Shown: one piece after another, positions 31,309 to 38,950 of the stretch
Position numbering within the stretch: position 1 is the first letter of the stretch
How the letters are laid out: each line of letters opens with the position of its first letter
IMG/VR virus record: IMGVR_UViG_3300033149_005420
Location: 1 to 39,553 of that record
Direction: 5' to 3' (one strand)
Length of the DNA stretch: 39,553 nt
From: a virus
The notes under the pieces: generated by a model
Told to the model about the DNA's origin: nothing
What the model saw: the letters and a program-made list of their open reading frames with translations, nothing else
The model's database searches: none
Position numbers and translations under genes: made by a program

Positions 31309-32220
31309 TTAAGCGTTTTTAGTTTTAACCATTTTTTGCCATAGTCCATAACCAAATCCAACACGATAATCAATACCATAGTAATATTGCTTTCTCATGA
31401 ATCCGTTATCACTTTCACCTTCAAGTGCTCCAAAAACAGGATCTTGACGCTTCTGCTTGATGATAGGCTTCATCCCTTCAGAGATATCACCCATGTACCA
31501 ATCATTTTTATCATCAAATCTTGATGAATAAGTAATCTGTGAAATTCTTCCTTTCATAGCATTTGAACTATTGTTAATTAGATCAAGTGTATTAAGTCTG
31601 ATGAATTTATTTTTTAGGCTTGTATGACATACAACACCAATCTTCACTTCACCTTCATTCCACGGTTCACCTGTATCATCTTTGAAAGATAACATTGATT
31701 CTTCAGAAGCATCAACATCTGTTTCAAGTTGTGCAAGAGAAGTTCCTGTTCCAACTAAAAGATTTGATTGAACACCTGAATCACCTTCTTCATGGGAAGC
31801 TGAAAAGAATGGTTGACCATCATAGCAAAGTTCTGTTTCACCTTCTTTAAGTGCTTCAATGAAAAGTTTTCTTGGATGAATTTTTGCTTTTCTTGCAAGG
31901 TCATTAATTCTAACAAGAACATTTCCAAGCTGATCATCTTTCAGTGCATTTCTGTCAACTGGGAGAGTTGCTTCATAATCTTTGTTAGGGATTTCATACT
32001 CAAATTCATTCAATGACTTTAACTTTCTTTCATCAATCCACTCTGTTAGTGAAGGTGCTTGACCTAACCAACCATAATTTTCTTTATCTGATGTTGAAGT
32101 TGTTTCCAAAATAAATGGCATAACATCAGAAGGATTTTCTGCATTATTAAAAGCTTTAATAAACGCTGCGTTTAACCCTTTTCTTAATGTAACTAATTCT
32201 TTACCTGCATATGTACTCAT
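31309..32220 (-). CDS. Major capsid protein, Mu gpT-like
   Basis: A 303-residue HK97-fold capsid subunit. The start (GKELVTLRKGLNAAFIKAFNNAE, then FILETTSTSDKENYGWLGQAPSLTEW) and the RKLFIEALKEGETELCYDGQPFF segment are distinctive of Mu gpT-like major head proteins; length fits (about 300). Strong AAGGAAGG ribosome-binding site. Followed by a terminator. Assembles the icosahedral head with the scaffold region of the protease gene. Confidence 0.9.
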   Translation of the reverse strand: MSTYAGKELVTLRKGLNAAFIKAFNNAENPSDVMPFILETTSTSDKENYGWLGQAPSLTEWIDERKLKSLNEFEYEIPNKDYEATLPVDRNALKDDQLGNVLVRINDLARKAKIHPRKLFIEALKEGETELCYDGQPFFSASHEEGDSGVQSNLLVGTGTSLAQLETDVDASEESMLSFKDDTGEPWNEGEVKIGVVCHTSLKNKFIRLNTLDLINNSSNAMKGRISQITYSSRFDDKNDWYMGDISEGMKPIIKQKRQDPVFGALEGESDNGFMRKQYYYGIDYRVGFGYGLWQKMVKTKNA

Positions 32221-32238
32221 GATTTACCTTCCTTTTAA

Positions 32239-32652
32239 TTAAACAGCATAACCGTCAATTTTAACTCTTACTTGTGTTGCAGAAATAAACTCAACAATTT
32301 TTCCTGCTGCCTGTTCATTTCCTGCATCAGCTAACCCAACAATGTTATCATCTTTTGCATAGACAACAGCACCCACGTTTGCTTGAGCAAAACCAGTTCC
32401 ATCCATTAGAAAAGAACCTTTCTTTTCTACTTTACAAATTTTTTCACCTGCAACACCTGCTGAATTATCAACAGTCTCATATGCGACACCTGCAAATGAT
32501 GCACCTGCTTCTGCAGCTGATCTTGCAAGAAATCCTGTTGCATTATGCTTTACTAAAGCCCCTTGAAAAATAAGGAGTGATGCCTCAACAGGTGAAGCAA
32601 TCAATTTTCCTTCTTTTTCTTCTCTATCAATTTTCTTTGTTAAAAAAGCCAT
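32239..32652 (-). CDS. Head decoration protein
   Basis: A 137-residue beta-rich, alanine- and glycine-rich protein immediately before the capsid gene. It contains GVAYETVDNSAGVAGEKI and VEKKGSFLMDG, the pattern of DUF2190-like and other trimeric decoration proteins. Strong AAGGAAGG ribosome-binding site, the same as the capsid gene. Would bind the outside of the head. Confidence 0.75.
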   Translation of the reverse strand: MAFLTKKIDREEKEGKLIASPVEASLLIFQGALVKHNATGFLARSAAEAGASFAGVAYETVDNSAGVAGEKICKVEKKGSFLMDGTGFAQANVGAVVYAKDDNIVGLADAGNEQAAGKIVEFISATQVRVKIDGYAV

Positions 32653-32669
32653 TCTTTACCTTCCTTTAA

Positions 32670-33908
32670 TTAGTTAACAGCGTTGTACTCTTCAGCAGTA
32701 AGATTTAAAGATTTTGCAACCTCAAGTTCTTTCTCTGATAACTCTACATCGCCACCTTTAGGAGCTTCATCAGATCCTTTACCTTTTGTATTCATCTTCT
32801 CACTAAGCGCAAGCACTTCAAGCATCCCTTTACCTTCATTCATGGCATCAAGTTGTGCTTTATTGATTGTTCCTGCTGTGAAAAGTTTTTCATGAGCTGT
32901 CTTCTTTTCAGATAACTCAATAGTTGAATTAAGTTCTTTTACTTTTTCACTTAGTTCAACATTTCTTGCTTCAGAAGCATCAAGCTTGCTTGTTACTTCA
33001 GTAATTTTTCCAGACAGTTCAACAATTTTTTCATTATGAACTGAAAGATCAATTGTTGTGTTTTCTTTACTCACAATTCCTTCCTTTGTTTGTTTGTTAT
33101 TAAGTTCTGTAATAGCTTCCATTTTAAGGAATGGGTAATTTGTCAAAGCCCCACCTAAAAGTGTTGGGCCGTGTTCCATTCCTGTATGTGGATGCTTATA
33201 ATTAAACCTAAATTCAGGGGAAAAATATCTGTACTCCTTTTCGCTTAAAGCAGTAGTACCTTTTGAATTCCAATTGACTTGCCCTAAAAGTGTTTGTTTA
33301 TCAAAAGATAAAAACACATCTTTGAACCACCCGAATGCCTCATTCTTCTTGTGATCCTCATTTACAGCTAAATCAACGCCCGTCACGTTAGACTTAAAAT
33401 TAATTACAAATTGTTCTAAAATTTCTTGGGTAATATTTAATTTACCATATGAAGGGTGTTCACCTTCAGCGACACGTGCAATCTCTATAATATGTGGAAG
33501 CCCACTATTTAGATTTATAGTATCAAATTTTGTTGAAAGATTTACTTCACCTTTTTCATTGAATATTATTACATCAGATGAAGATTCTGTTGATGGGATT
33601 ATATTAGCAACAAATCCTATTGCCCCTCTTCCAATATCAAATTTCTTGTCTGTGATAGTCACAATTTCATCAAGGTCACTAATAGCAACAAAAGAATTAT
33701 CTTCTTCATCAATGCTATAATCCCAAAACCATTTTGATTTTAAATATTCCCTTGCTTCTTCTTCAGTTTTAAATCTTTCTTTATCCAAAACTACTTTGTA
33801 AATAATAGCTTGATCAGAAAGATCATCATTTGCTTCAAAGAATTTTTCAATATCCTCATCCATTTCTAATATTTTCTTTTCTCTGATTAAATCTTTTAGA
33901 TAATTCAT
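32670..33908 (-). CDS. Prohead protease with C-terminal scaffold (Mu gpI/Z-like)
   Basis: A 412-residue protein from ATG 33908 (AAGGATTAAT). Residues about 30-75 are a helical start resembling XkdF-like domains (FKTEEEAREYLKS). Residues about 140-275 match Mu protein I: HPSYGKLNITQEILEQF, VNEDHKKNEAFGWFKDV and YRYFSPEFRFNY, then AGLTNYPFL-like GALTNYPFLKM. The C-terminal third is coiled coil with repeated VELSEK/IELSEK, the scaffold. Protease followed by scaffold is as in Mu I/Z. The capsid is cleaved or guided during assembly. Confidence 0.85.
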   Translation of the reverse strand: MNYLKDLIREKKILEMDEDIEKFFEANDDLSDQAIIYKVVLDKERFKTEEEAREYLKSKWFWDYSIDEEDNSFVAISDLDEIVTITDKKFDIGRGAIGFVANIIPSTESSSDVIIFNEKGEVNLSTKFDTINLNSGLPHIIEIARVAEGEHPSYGKLNITQEILEQFVINFKSNVTGVDLAVNEDHKKNEAFGWFKDVFLSFDKQTLLGQVNWNSKGTTALSEKEYRYFSPEFRFNYKHPHTGMEHGPTLLGGALTNYPFLKMEAITELNNKQTKEGIVSKENTTIDLSVHNEKIVELSGKITEVTSKLDASEARNVELSEKVKELNSTIELSEKKTAHEKLFTAGTINKAQLDAMNEGKGMLEVLALSEKMNTKGKGSDEAPKGGDVELSEKELEVAKSLNLTAEEYNAVN

Positions 33909-34039
33909 TTTATTAATCCTTTTCCTTTGCAAACAGGGCAATCCATGCTTGATCCATTTGGCAAATCAATTTGCCCTGTCCCAAAACATCGTGGGCACGA
34001 TTTTAAATATGTTCTTACTAAATTAATTAATTTTTTCAT
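33905..34039 (-). CDS. 44-residue DnaJ-type zinc-finger protein
   Basis: A small frame with ATGA overlaps at both ends, to the portal (34036-34039) and the protease gene (33905-33908). It has two CxxCxGxG motifs, CPRCFGTG and CPVCKGKG, separated by a 13-residue loop, identical in form to DnaJ cysteine-rich repeats and reminiscent of Mu Com. It could act as a chaperone for head proteins or bind RNA. The double coupling makes translation very likely. Confidence 0.68.
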   Translation of the reverse strand: MKKLINLVRTYLKSCPRCFGTGQIDLPNGSSMDCPVCKGKGLIK

Positions 34040-36291
34040 AATGTAATACTCTTTTTCGCTATAGCTGTTGGTGATAAAGTTGAGATACCTAATTTCTCAA
34101 TACCCTTTGAAACTTTTAAATTTGCTCTTAAATATGATTTGCAATTGTGATGGAGTGGTGGAACATACCTAAGTGATTCAGCATCATTTGTTTTAAATGT
34201 TGTTCCTGCAAGCTCTTTGCATATAGCTGATTTAGGGGCAATGTTCATAAATGTGAATGAATGAATCTCATCCATCACTTCAGGTTCAAAAAAGAAAGTA
34301 TCTCTTCCCTCATTAACCATTAAAGCAGCAGCATTTGTTCCCTTCAAATCAATTTGTGATGAAACAGTGAATTTGTTTGCATCATCTTCCATTGATTGTT
34401 TTATAATGTTTTCATCTGCTGATTTTATTTCAATACCTGAAAAAGAGAAATCAATTTTTCCCTGTAATTCATTAAATGTTGCTTCACTAATTAGATCGGC
34501 TTGCTTTGCAATTAAAACTTGTATATGTGTTGGAAGCTTTGAAAACTCATTCAACTTTATATCAGAAATATCACCAAACTTTTCAACCATTCTAAGCATT
34601 TCACGTTCATGGTTATTTAGTTCAACATCTTTTTTTGTTGGTACTTCAGTTCTTGCCATCTCAATTGAAAGAACAACAGTTTCAGTCAATGAGCGTTTTA
34701 AATCTTTTCTAAGATTGTTAACACCACCCATTTTTACTTTACCTGTTGCATTTTGTTTTTTGTTTTTTGGTAGTTGCTTATATCTTGCCATGACATCATT
34801 GATGTATTTGGCAGAAGCAAATTCCATTGCCTTTCTAAGATCAGCAGCAATTTTTGGTGATTGATTATTGATCAAAGTTACAGGTGTTTTTTTACCCTTA
34901 ATGGAGAGTTCAACTTCTTCTTCAGTTTTCTTTTCTGCATCATTTGGTGGTGGGGTTTTATCATCATCATTTTGTGATTCTTTATTATCAAGCATTTCCC
35001 CTTCAGCTTTTTTTGGAAGGTTGTGTGCTTTTCTAATATGATCTTCAAGCTGCTCATCAGGTGTAATAACTTGAGCTTTTACATATCCTGTAACTACTTC
35101 CATCAATTCTTTACCTGCTTCATCGGCAATTCCTGAATGAACTAATTTTGGCATAACCTCAACCGAATCCCCAAAATTCATTCTAACAAGTTGAGGAATT
35201 AACTTGAGATTAAATGGATCTGCAATTTTATCTGCAAGGTACTCAATTCCATCTCTGAAAAAATCAGCACTAATTCCTGTTGAAGATCCAACAGCACTAT
35301 TTCCACCAATTCCCATTTCTAACCACATGGCAACAAGTGAACCTGATATTTCTTCATTTTCTGCTTTGATAGCAACTTGAACTTTTGCAGGATCAAAAGT
35401 ATTTGATTGGTCAAGCTTCAATTCATAATCAGCAGGCAAAATAATATGAGCTGATTCTGCTTGAGTGTATGCTGTTAATGTATCAACTGCTTGTTGATAT
35501 TCATCTGAGTTATATTCTATTGATGCAGGAAGATTAAGAACAGGAACACCAATTGCACCTTTCTCAATACCTATTGCTTGAAGCTGCTTATATAAAAGTT
35601 TTCTTTTATAATTTCCATAAAGCATTCTACAAAAAGGGTAGCCATTATCATTCCCTTTTTTTTCGTTGTAGAAAATGATTAATGTATCTGCTTCCATCCA
35701 TTCATTTACTTCAACATCACCTGATTGTAGTTGGTGAATTTTTGCAAGAATTCCTTCTTGTGTAAAATTCCATTTATCTAAAGTTCTCTGATCTCTGAAA
35801 GCAATATTTGCTAAACCAGTATATGCACCAAAAACTTTATCAATCATATTTTTATGGATCACTTCAAATACTGCGTGTCCATGCCATGGGAATGTAAGCA
35901 CTTCATCAAGTTTTGCTGTCCACCCATCAGGAATATTTGAAAAAAGAATATGATCAATTAAAGCTGCTACTTCAACGTCTTTCTTTTCCTCACTTGCAGG
36001 TTCAATGCTCCATGATGCAGATTTGATTGGATTATTTACTGCGTGAATTAATTTTCTGATTTGTGAATCAGATAGGCACATTTTAAAATAAGTATCTTGA
36101 CCTGCTTCACCAACTAATTCTTTTAGGTAATCATTCTGGACAGTATCAGCAGTGATTAAAGTTCCTGATTTACCTTTTGGTTTTAGATTTACTTTTGGGT
36201 TTTCTGTTTCAACAAATTCTGAAGATAGGTTGATTGATTTTTTAGGAGATTTGATTTTGTTAAGATGCTTTTTAGTTCTTTTTTTTGACAT
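34036..36291 (-). CDS. Portal protein fused to MuF-like head protein
   Basis: A 751-residue protein. Residues about 30-480 match Mu gp29/DUF935 portal proteins (LSDSQIRKLIHAVNNPIKSASWSI, FPWHGHAVFEVIH, and QAIGIEKGAIGVP). The C-terminal part (about 500-751) is MuF-like: it ends with AICKELAGTTFKTND and VPPLHHNCKSYLRA ('C..L.G..F...PPxHxxCR'). A lysine- and proline-rich linker (about 440-470) joins them. In Mu these are two genes (gp29 and F), so this is a natural fusion. It forms the 12-fold gate for DNA packaging. Ribosome-binding site GGGGACACTG. Confidence 0.88.
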   Translation of the reverse strand: MSKKRTKKHLNKIKSPKKSINLSSEFVETENPKVNLKPKGKSGTLITADTVQNDYLKELVGEAGQDTYFKMCLSDSQIRKLIHAVNNPIKSASWSIEPASEEKKDVEVAALIDHILFSNIPDGWTAKLDEVLTFPWHGHAVFEVIHKNMIDKVFGAYTGLANIAFRDQRTLDKWNFTQEGILAKIHQLQSGDVEVNEWMEADTLIIFYNEKKGNDNGYPFCRMLYGNYKRKLLYKQLQAIGIEKGAIGVPVLNLPASIEYNSDEYQQAVDTLTAYTQAESAHIILPADYELKLDQSNTFDPAKVQVAIKAENEEISGSLVAMWLEMGIGGNSAVGSSTGISADFFRDGIEYLADKIADPFNLKLIPQLVRMNFGDSVEVMPKLVHSGIADEAGKELMEVVTGYVKAQVITPDEQLEDHIRKAHNLPKKAEGEMLDNKESQNDDDKTPPPNDAEKKTEEEVELSIKGKKTPVTLINNQSPKIAADLRKAMEFASAKYINDVMARYKQLPKNKKQNATGKVKMGGVNNLRKDLKRSLTETVVLSIEMARTEVPTKKDVELNNHEREMLRMVEKFGDISDIKLNEFSKLPTHIQVLIAKQADLISEATFNELQGKIDFSFSGIEIKSADENIIKQSMEDDANKFTVSSQIDLKGTNAAALMVNEGRDTFFFEPEVMDEIHSFTFMNIAPKSAICKELAGTTFKTNDAESLRYVPPLHHNCKSYLRANLKVSKGIEKLGISTLSPTAIAKKSITL

Positions 36292-36345
36292 CAGTGTCCC
36301 CGATTAATTTCCATATATGAATTTATTATTACTTAGAACGCAAAA

Positions 36346-36374
36346 ATTGTAAATCCATATTTATTACTTGACAA
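36346..36374 (-). promoter_or_regulatory. Leftward promoter of the portal/head genes
   Basis: On the minus strand TTGTCA (36374-36369), exactly 17 bases, then TACAAT (36351-36346). One of the best promoters in the window. Predicted start near 36339, about 48 bases before the portal ATG. Confidence 0.65.
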
Positions 36375-36405
36375 GAACAATAACAGATAGTTGTATTGAT
36401 GCACC

Positions 36406-36433
36406 ACCCCATATAATGGGCATTATATGGGGT
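36406..36433. repeat. Perfect 28-bp inverted repeat upstream of the portal promoter
   Basis: ACCCCATATAATG (36406-36418), GG, then CATTATATGGGGT (36421-36433): 13-bp perfect arms. The centre is about 80 bases upstream of the predicted portal transcription start. No T run follows on either strand, so it is not a typical terminator. It may be a regulator site, an RNA processing hairpin at the terL end or a packaging-related element. TATAAT occurs on each strand within the arms. Confidence 0.85.
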
Positions 36434-36500
36434 AAAGTTATACTCTAAGATCAATTCTAAGCTGTTTTTGAAAGAAATACATGAAAATATACGTGTTTAA

Positions 36501-36520
36501 GGCTTAAATGGGCTTAAATC
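36501..36520. repeat. Tandem 10-bp repeat
   Basis: GGCTTAAATG (36501-36510) and GGCTTAAATC (36511-36520), exact for nine bases. A weak hairpin, CAACAA with TTGTTG (36520-36525 and 36531-36536), lies between this and the terL stop. With the 28-bp inverted repeat this makes the 250-base gap 36292-36541 unusually rich in structure. Confidence 0.7.
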
Positions 36521-36541
36521 AACAAAAGAATTGTTGTGGCA

Positions 36542-38083
36542 CTATGTTCTCAGGTTGCCTGTTCTCAATCCTGACTGCCTGATCTTCTTCTTACCAAAAT
36601 TCTTACTAAACCTTTCAGTTGGTTTATTGGCTTCTTTCATCCCACCACCTGAACCAATATTATCAAGATACTCAATTGCTTGAGTTGCAGAATCAACCTG
36701 ATCATCATGCTTACCATTTGGAAAAACTTTTAACTCATTAACAAAATCTTCAATCCATGGGCAGATTGATTTATGGGGAAGATAAACATCACCTGCATCA
36801 AACAAGGGGGCAACAGATTCAGCACGCTCAACTTTATCACCTGTGGGTTCAACTGCAATAACACGTTTTACTTTTGCTTTTTTTAATCGGTCAATAATTG
36901 CTGAACCATTTGCTTTATCCTCAACCAACAAAGCTTTGTAATCCAAATGATTATTCGTAAATGTTTTAACAGATGTTTCAGTATCAGAGTAACCCATCCT
37001 TGCACGAACCATATCAGGAAAAAGATAAATATCTTTTGTGCTATTTCTTTTGCCCCATTCAGTACCAACAACAAAATCAACTTTGTTCTTTTTTGATTTG
37101 GATTTTTCTTTGAATGTCATATCCCATGAATGAACTTTGTAAAAACTATCTTCAGGAATTTCTTTGTAATATTTAAACTTCTTAAATATGTTCCCTTCTT
37201 TTGGTGCAGGTCTTTGCTGATACTGACCTGCAAAAGTCATTGCATTAGATACACGCATTGACTCAAGTTCTTCTTCAGTATGTTTATCAGGCCATAAAGC
37301 TTCACCTATTTCACGTAAATCATATTCACTAGGCCCATCTTCATTTATCGCAGGAAGATTGATGTGAGTAAATTCTAATTCTGTACCACCACCAAGAAGA
37401 AAACCAACAGGATCATCTTCATGCAATCTTTGCATAATTAAAATTAGTGGTGTTGTTCTATCGTTCAATCTTGATTTAATAGTTTCGGGAAATCTATCAT
37501 TCACATTTGCACGTGCTGTATCTGATTTTGCTTCATCAGGCTTGAGGGGATCATCAATGATTAATGCACCTGCAAATTCTTTTGATCCAAGAATACCTGC
37601 ACCAAATCCTGTAACTGCGCCACCTGCTGCTGTTGCTGAAAATTCTCCATCATCTTCAGTTTTCCATTTCTTTTTTGCAGTAGTATCTTTTCTAAGTTCT
37701 ATATTCCAACGCTGTTGAAATTCTACTGACATAATAATTGTTTTAACTGCTGATGAATTATCTGCGGCAAGAACATCTGAATACGCAAGGTGTAAAAAAT
37801 TACATTTAATATTTTTAGCAAAACACCAAGCAGGCCATAACTTAACTACTTCTTCAGTTTTTGTGTATCTAGGGGGCATGGTGATGATTGTATGATGTAA
37901 TTTTCCTGAATGAATATCCATCATAATTTGTGCAAGTGTTCGATGATGCCAATTAATTAAAAAAGGTCTTTTGTAAATTACTTTAAACACCCAAAGAACA
38001 AATGCAAAAAAATCTTCTTCAAGTTCTAATGTTTTTAATTGAAAATCAATTAATTCTTCTGATGGTATTTTAACTTTTTGCAT
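36542..38083 (-). CDS. terL: Terminase large subunit
   Basis: A 513-residue packaging motor. ATPase: Walker A-like MPPRYTKTE (about 69-77), Walker B LIIDDP (about 170), coupling motif ILIMQRLHEDD (about 215). Nuclease: SWDMTFKEK (about 320), VEDKANG (about 390) and KHDDQVDSATQ (about 470), acidic residues of the RNase H-like fold. Ends in a basic tail (RQSGLRTGNLRT). Overlaps terS by 14 bases. The ATPase lacks a classical GKS/T loop, as in other terminases with the variant R-x-x-K/T form. Confidence 0.92.
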   Translation of the reverse strand: MQKVKIPSEELIDFQLKTLELEEDFFAFVLWVFKVIYKRPFLINWHHRTLAQIMMDIHSGKLHHTIITMPPRYTKTEEVVKLWPAWCFAKNIKCNFLHLAYSDVLAADNSSAVKTIIMSVEFQQRWNIELRKDTTAKKKWKTEDDGEFSATAAGGAVTGFGAGILGSKEFAGALIIDDPLKPDEAKSDTARANVNDRFPETIKSRLNDRTTPLILIMQRLHEDDPVGFLLGGGTELEFTHINLPAINEDGPSEYDLREIGEALWPDKHTEEELESMRVSNAMTFAGQYQQRPAPKEGNIFKKFKYYKEIPEDSFYKVHSWDMTFKEKSKSKKNKVDFVVGTEWGKRNSTKDIYLFPDMVRARMGYSDTETSVKTFTNNHLDYKALLVEDKANGSAIIDRLKKAKVKRVIAVEPTGDKVERAESVAPLFDAGDVYLPHKSICPWIEDFVNELKVFPNGKHDDQVDSATQAIEYLDNIGSGGGMKEANKPTERFSKNFGKKKIRQSGLRTGNLRT

Positions 38084-38519
38084 TATTCTTTTCTGCCATA
38101 ACTTTCAACGCAAGTAATTCTTCCTTGGATAGTTTTTTAACATCAATAGAATTTTCCATGCTTCCAGTTATATGAACATTGCTTGTCTCTTTTTCTTTTC
38201 CGAGTGAGTGATTTAAAAACCAATTGATTTGAGTTGAATCACCTGAATTAATTGCATTTAAAAGTGATCTAATAATCATTGCATCTATTGCAGGAATAGT
38301 TTTACTTTTTAAAAGTTTTGTTAGTTGCTTTGGTTCAGTGATCATATACTTATCTAACATCACTTTAAAATCTGTTCTGGTTTTCAAAGAAAGTTCTTTT
38401 TCCTCTTCAGTCATTTTCGGTCTACCAATTCCAACTGATTCTTTGTTCCCTTTCTTAAACACATGGCCTGTTAATTTTCGTTTTGTTTTTTTCTTGGTAA
38501 CTTTTTTGGATATTGGCAT
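38070..38519 (-). CDS. terS: Probable terminase small subunit
   Basis: A 149-residue protein just before terL, in the usual position. It has a lysine-rich N-terminus, VFKKGNKESVGIGRPKMTEEE like DUF5681-type small terminases, and helical middle and end (IPAIDAMIIRSLLNAINSGD). It would recognise the packaging site on the phage DNA. First gene of the late operon, with a strong promoter 52 bases upstream. Confidence 0.78.
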   Translation of the reverse strand: MPISKKVTKKKTKRKLTGHVFKKGNKESVGIGRPKMTEEEKELSLKTRTDFKVMLDKYMITEPKQLTKLLKSKTIPAIDAMIIRSLLNAINSGDSTQINWFLNHSLGKEKETSNVHITGSMENSIDVKKLSKEELLALKVMAEKNNAKS

Positions 38520-38570
38520 ATCTGATTTTTCCCTGTTTTAGATTCCCACTTGGAGAGTTTTCTTTTTTTC

Positions 38571-38598
38571 AGTATAACATTTATTTTTTGTCTGACAA
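38571..38598 (-). promoter_or_regulatory. Leftward late promoter before terS
   Basis: On the minus strand TTGTCA (38598-38593), 16 bases, then TGT-TATACT (-10 at 38576-38571, extended TG). It has the TTGTCAnACA element. Predicted start near 38564, leader about 45 bases, within which ACTCTCCA occurs. Confidence 0.65.
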
Positions 38599-38617
38599 AT
38601 AGTTCTACAAATTTAAA

Positions 38618-38691
38618 CCTCAAGAACAGGGCAGGCATTTTTTCTGCCACTCAAATCCGTTCCCACACTTTTAGAAAAAGCCTCAAGAACA
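38618..38691. repeat. Direct repeat CCTCAAGAACA
   Basis: Two exact copies of an 11-mer (38618-38628 and 38681-38691), 63 bases apart, flanking a small hairpin (GGCAG with CTGCC near 38631-38647). In the non-coding region upstream of the late promoter. Confidence 0.75.
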
Positions 38692-38699
38692 CACTCTCT

Positions 38700-38920
38700 T
38701 TTATATATACATACTTTATTATCAATAAATATATATATAAGTACCCTAATATGAGGTTTTCTTTAATAATTTCAATAACTTAGGGTCAGGGCATTTTGCA
38801 GTGCAACAACCGCCAATAGGGTGTTTATAACTGCCCTAAACGTGACACATCGAATTATATTTGTGTAATGCGCTGAATCAGTTGATGCTATGTGTTTAAA
38901 TTGATTTTATGTGATAGGTG
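38700..38920. other. Non-coding region with AT-rich tract and CCCTAA/TTAGGG elements (candidate origin)
   Basis: A gene-free stretch between the late promoter and the primase end. An AT tract (38700-38740) is followed by ACCCTAA (38743-38749), TTAGGGT (38780-38786), ATAGGGT (38816-38822) and GCCCTAA (38833-38839), with ATAGGGC and GCCCTAT as the terminator arms further right. TTGCAGTGCAA (38796-38806) is a perfect inverted repeat. Clustered short repeats beside an AT tract next to the primase gene resemble replication origins; this is inference only. No ORF seen. Confidence 0.4.
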
Positions 38921-38950
38921 AAAATAGGGCAGAAATATTTGCCCTATTTT
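38921..38950 (-). terminator. Terminator of the primase gene (bidirectional form)
   Basis: AAAATAGGGC (38921-38930), ten-base loop, GCCCTATTTT (38941-38950): a perfect 10-bp stem with T and A runs within the arms, so it can act on both strands. It overlaps the primase stop codon (38949-38951). Confidence 0.85.

Noticed and set aside
34367-34864. Long plus-strand open frame (165 codons) inside the portal gene
   Set aside because: It is an antisense shadow of a well-supported gene, has no ribosome-binding site and a composition of low-complexity serine/phenylalanine that follows from the opposite strand.
36406-36433. Inverted repeat as a rho-independent terminator for terL
   Set aside because: No T run on the minus strand after the stem; the next bases are GGTGCATC.
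31309-38519. Transposable phage (Mu relative) by integration
   Set aside because: Only head genes are Mu-like; no transposase, target-immunity protein or terminal Mu-type ends seen.
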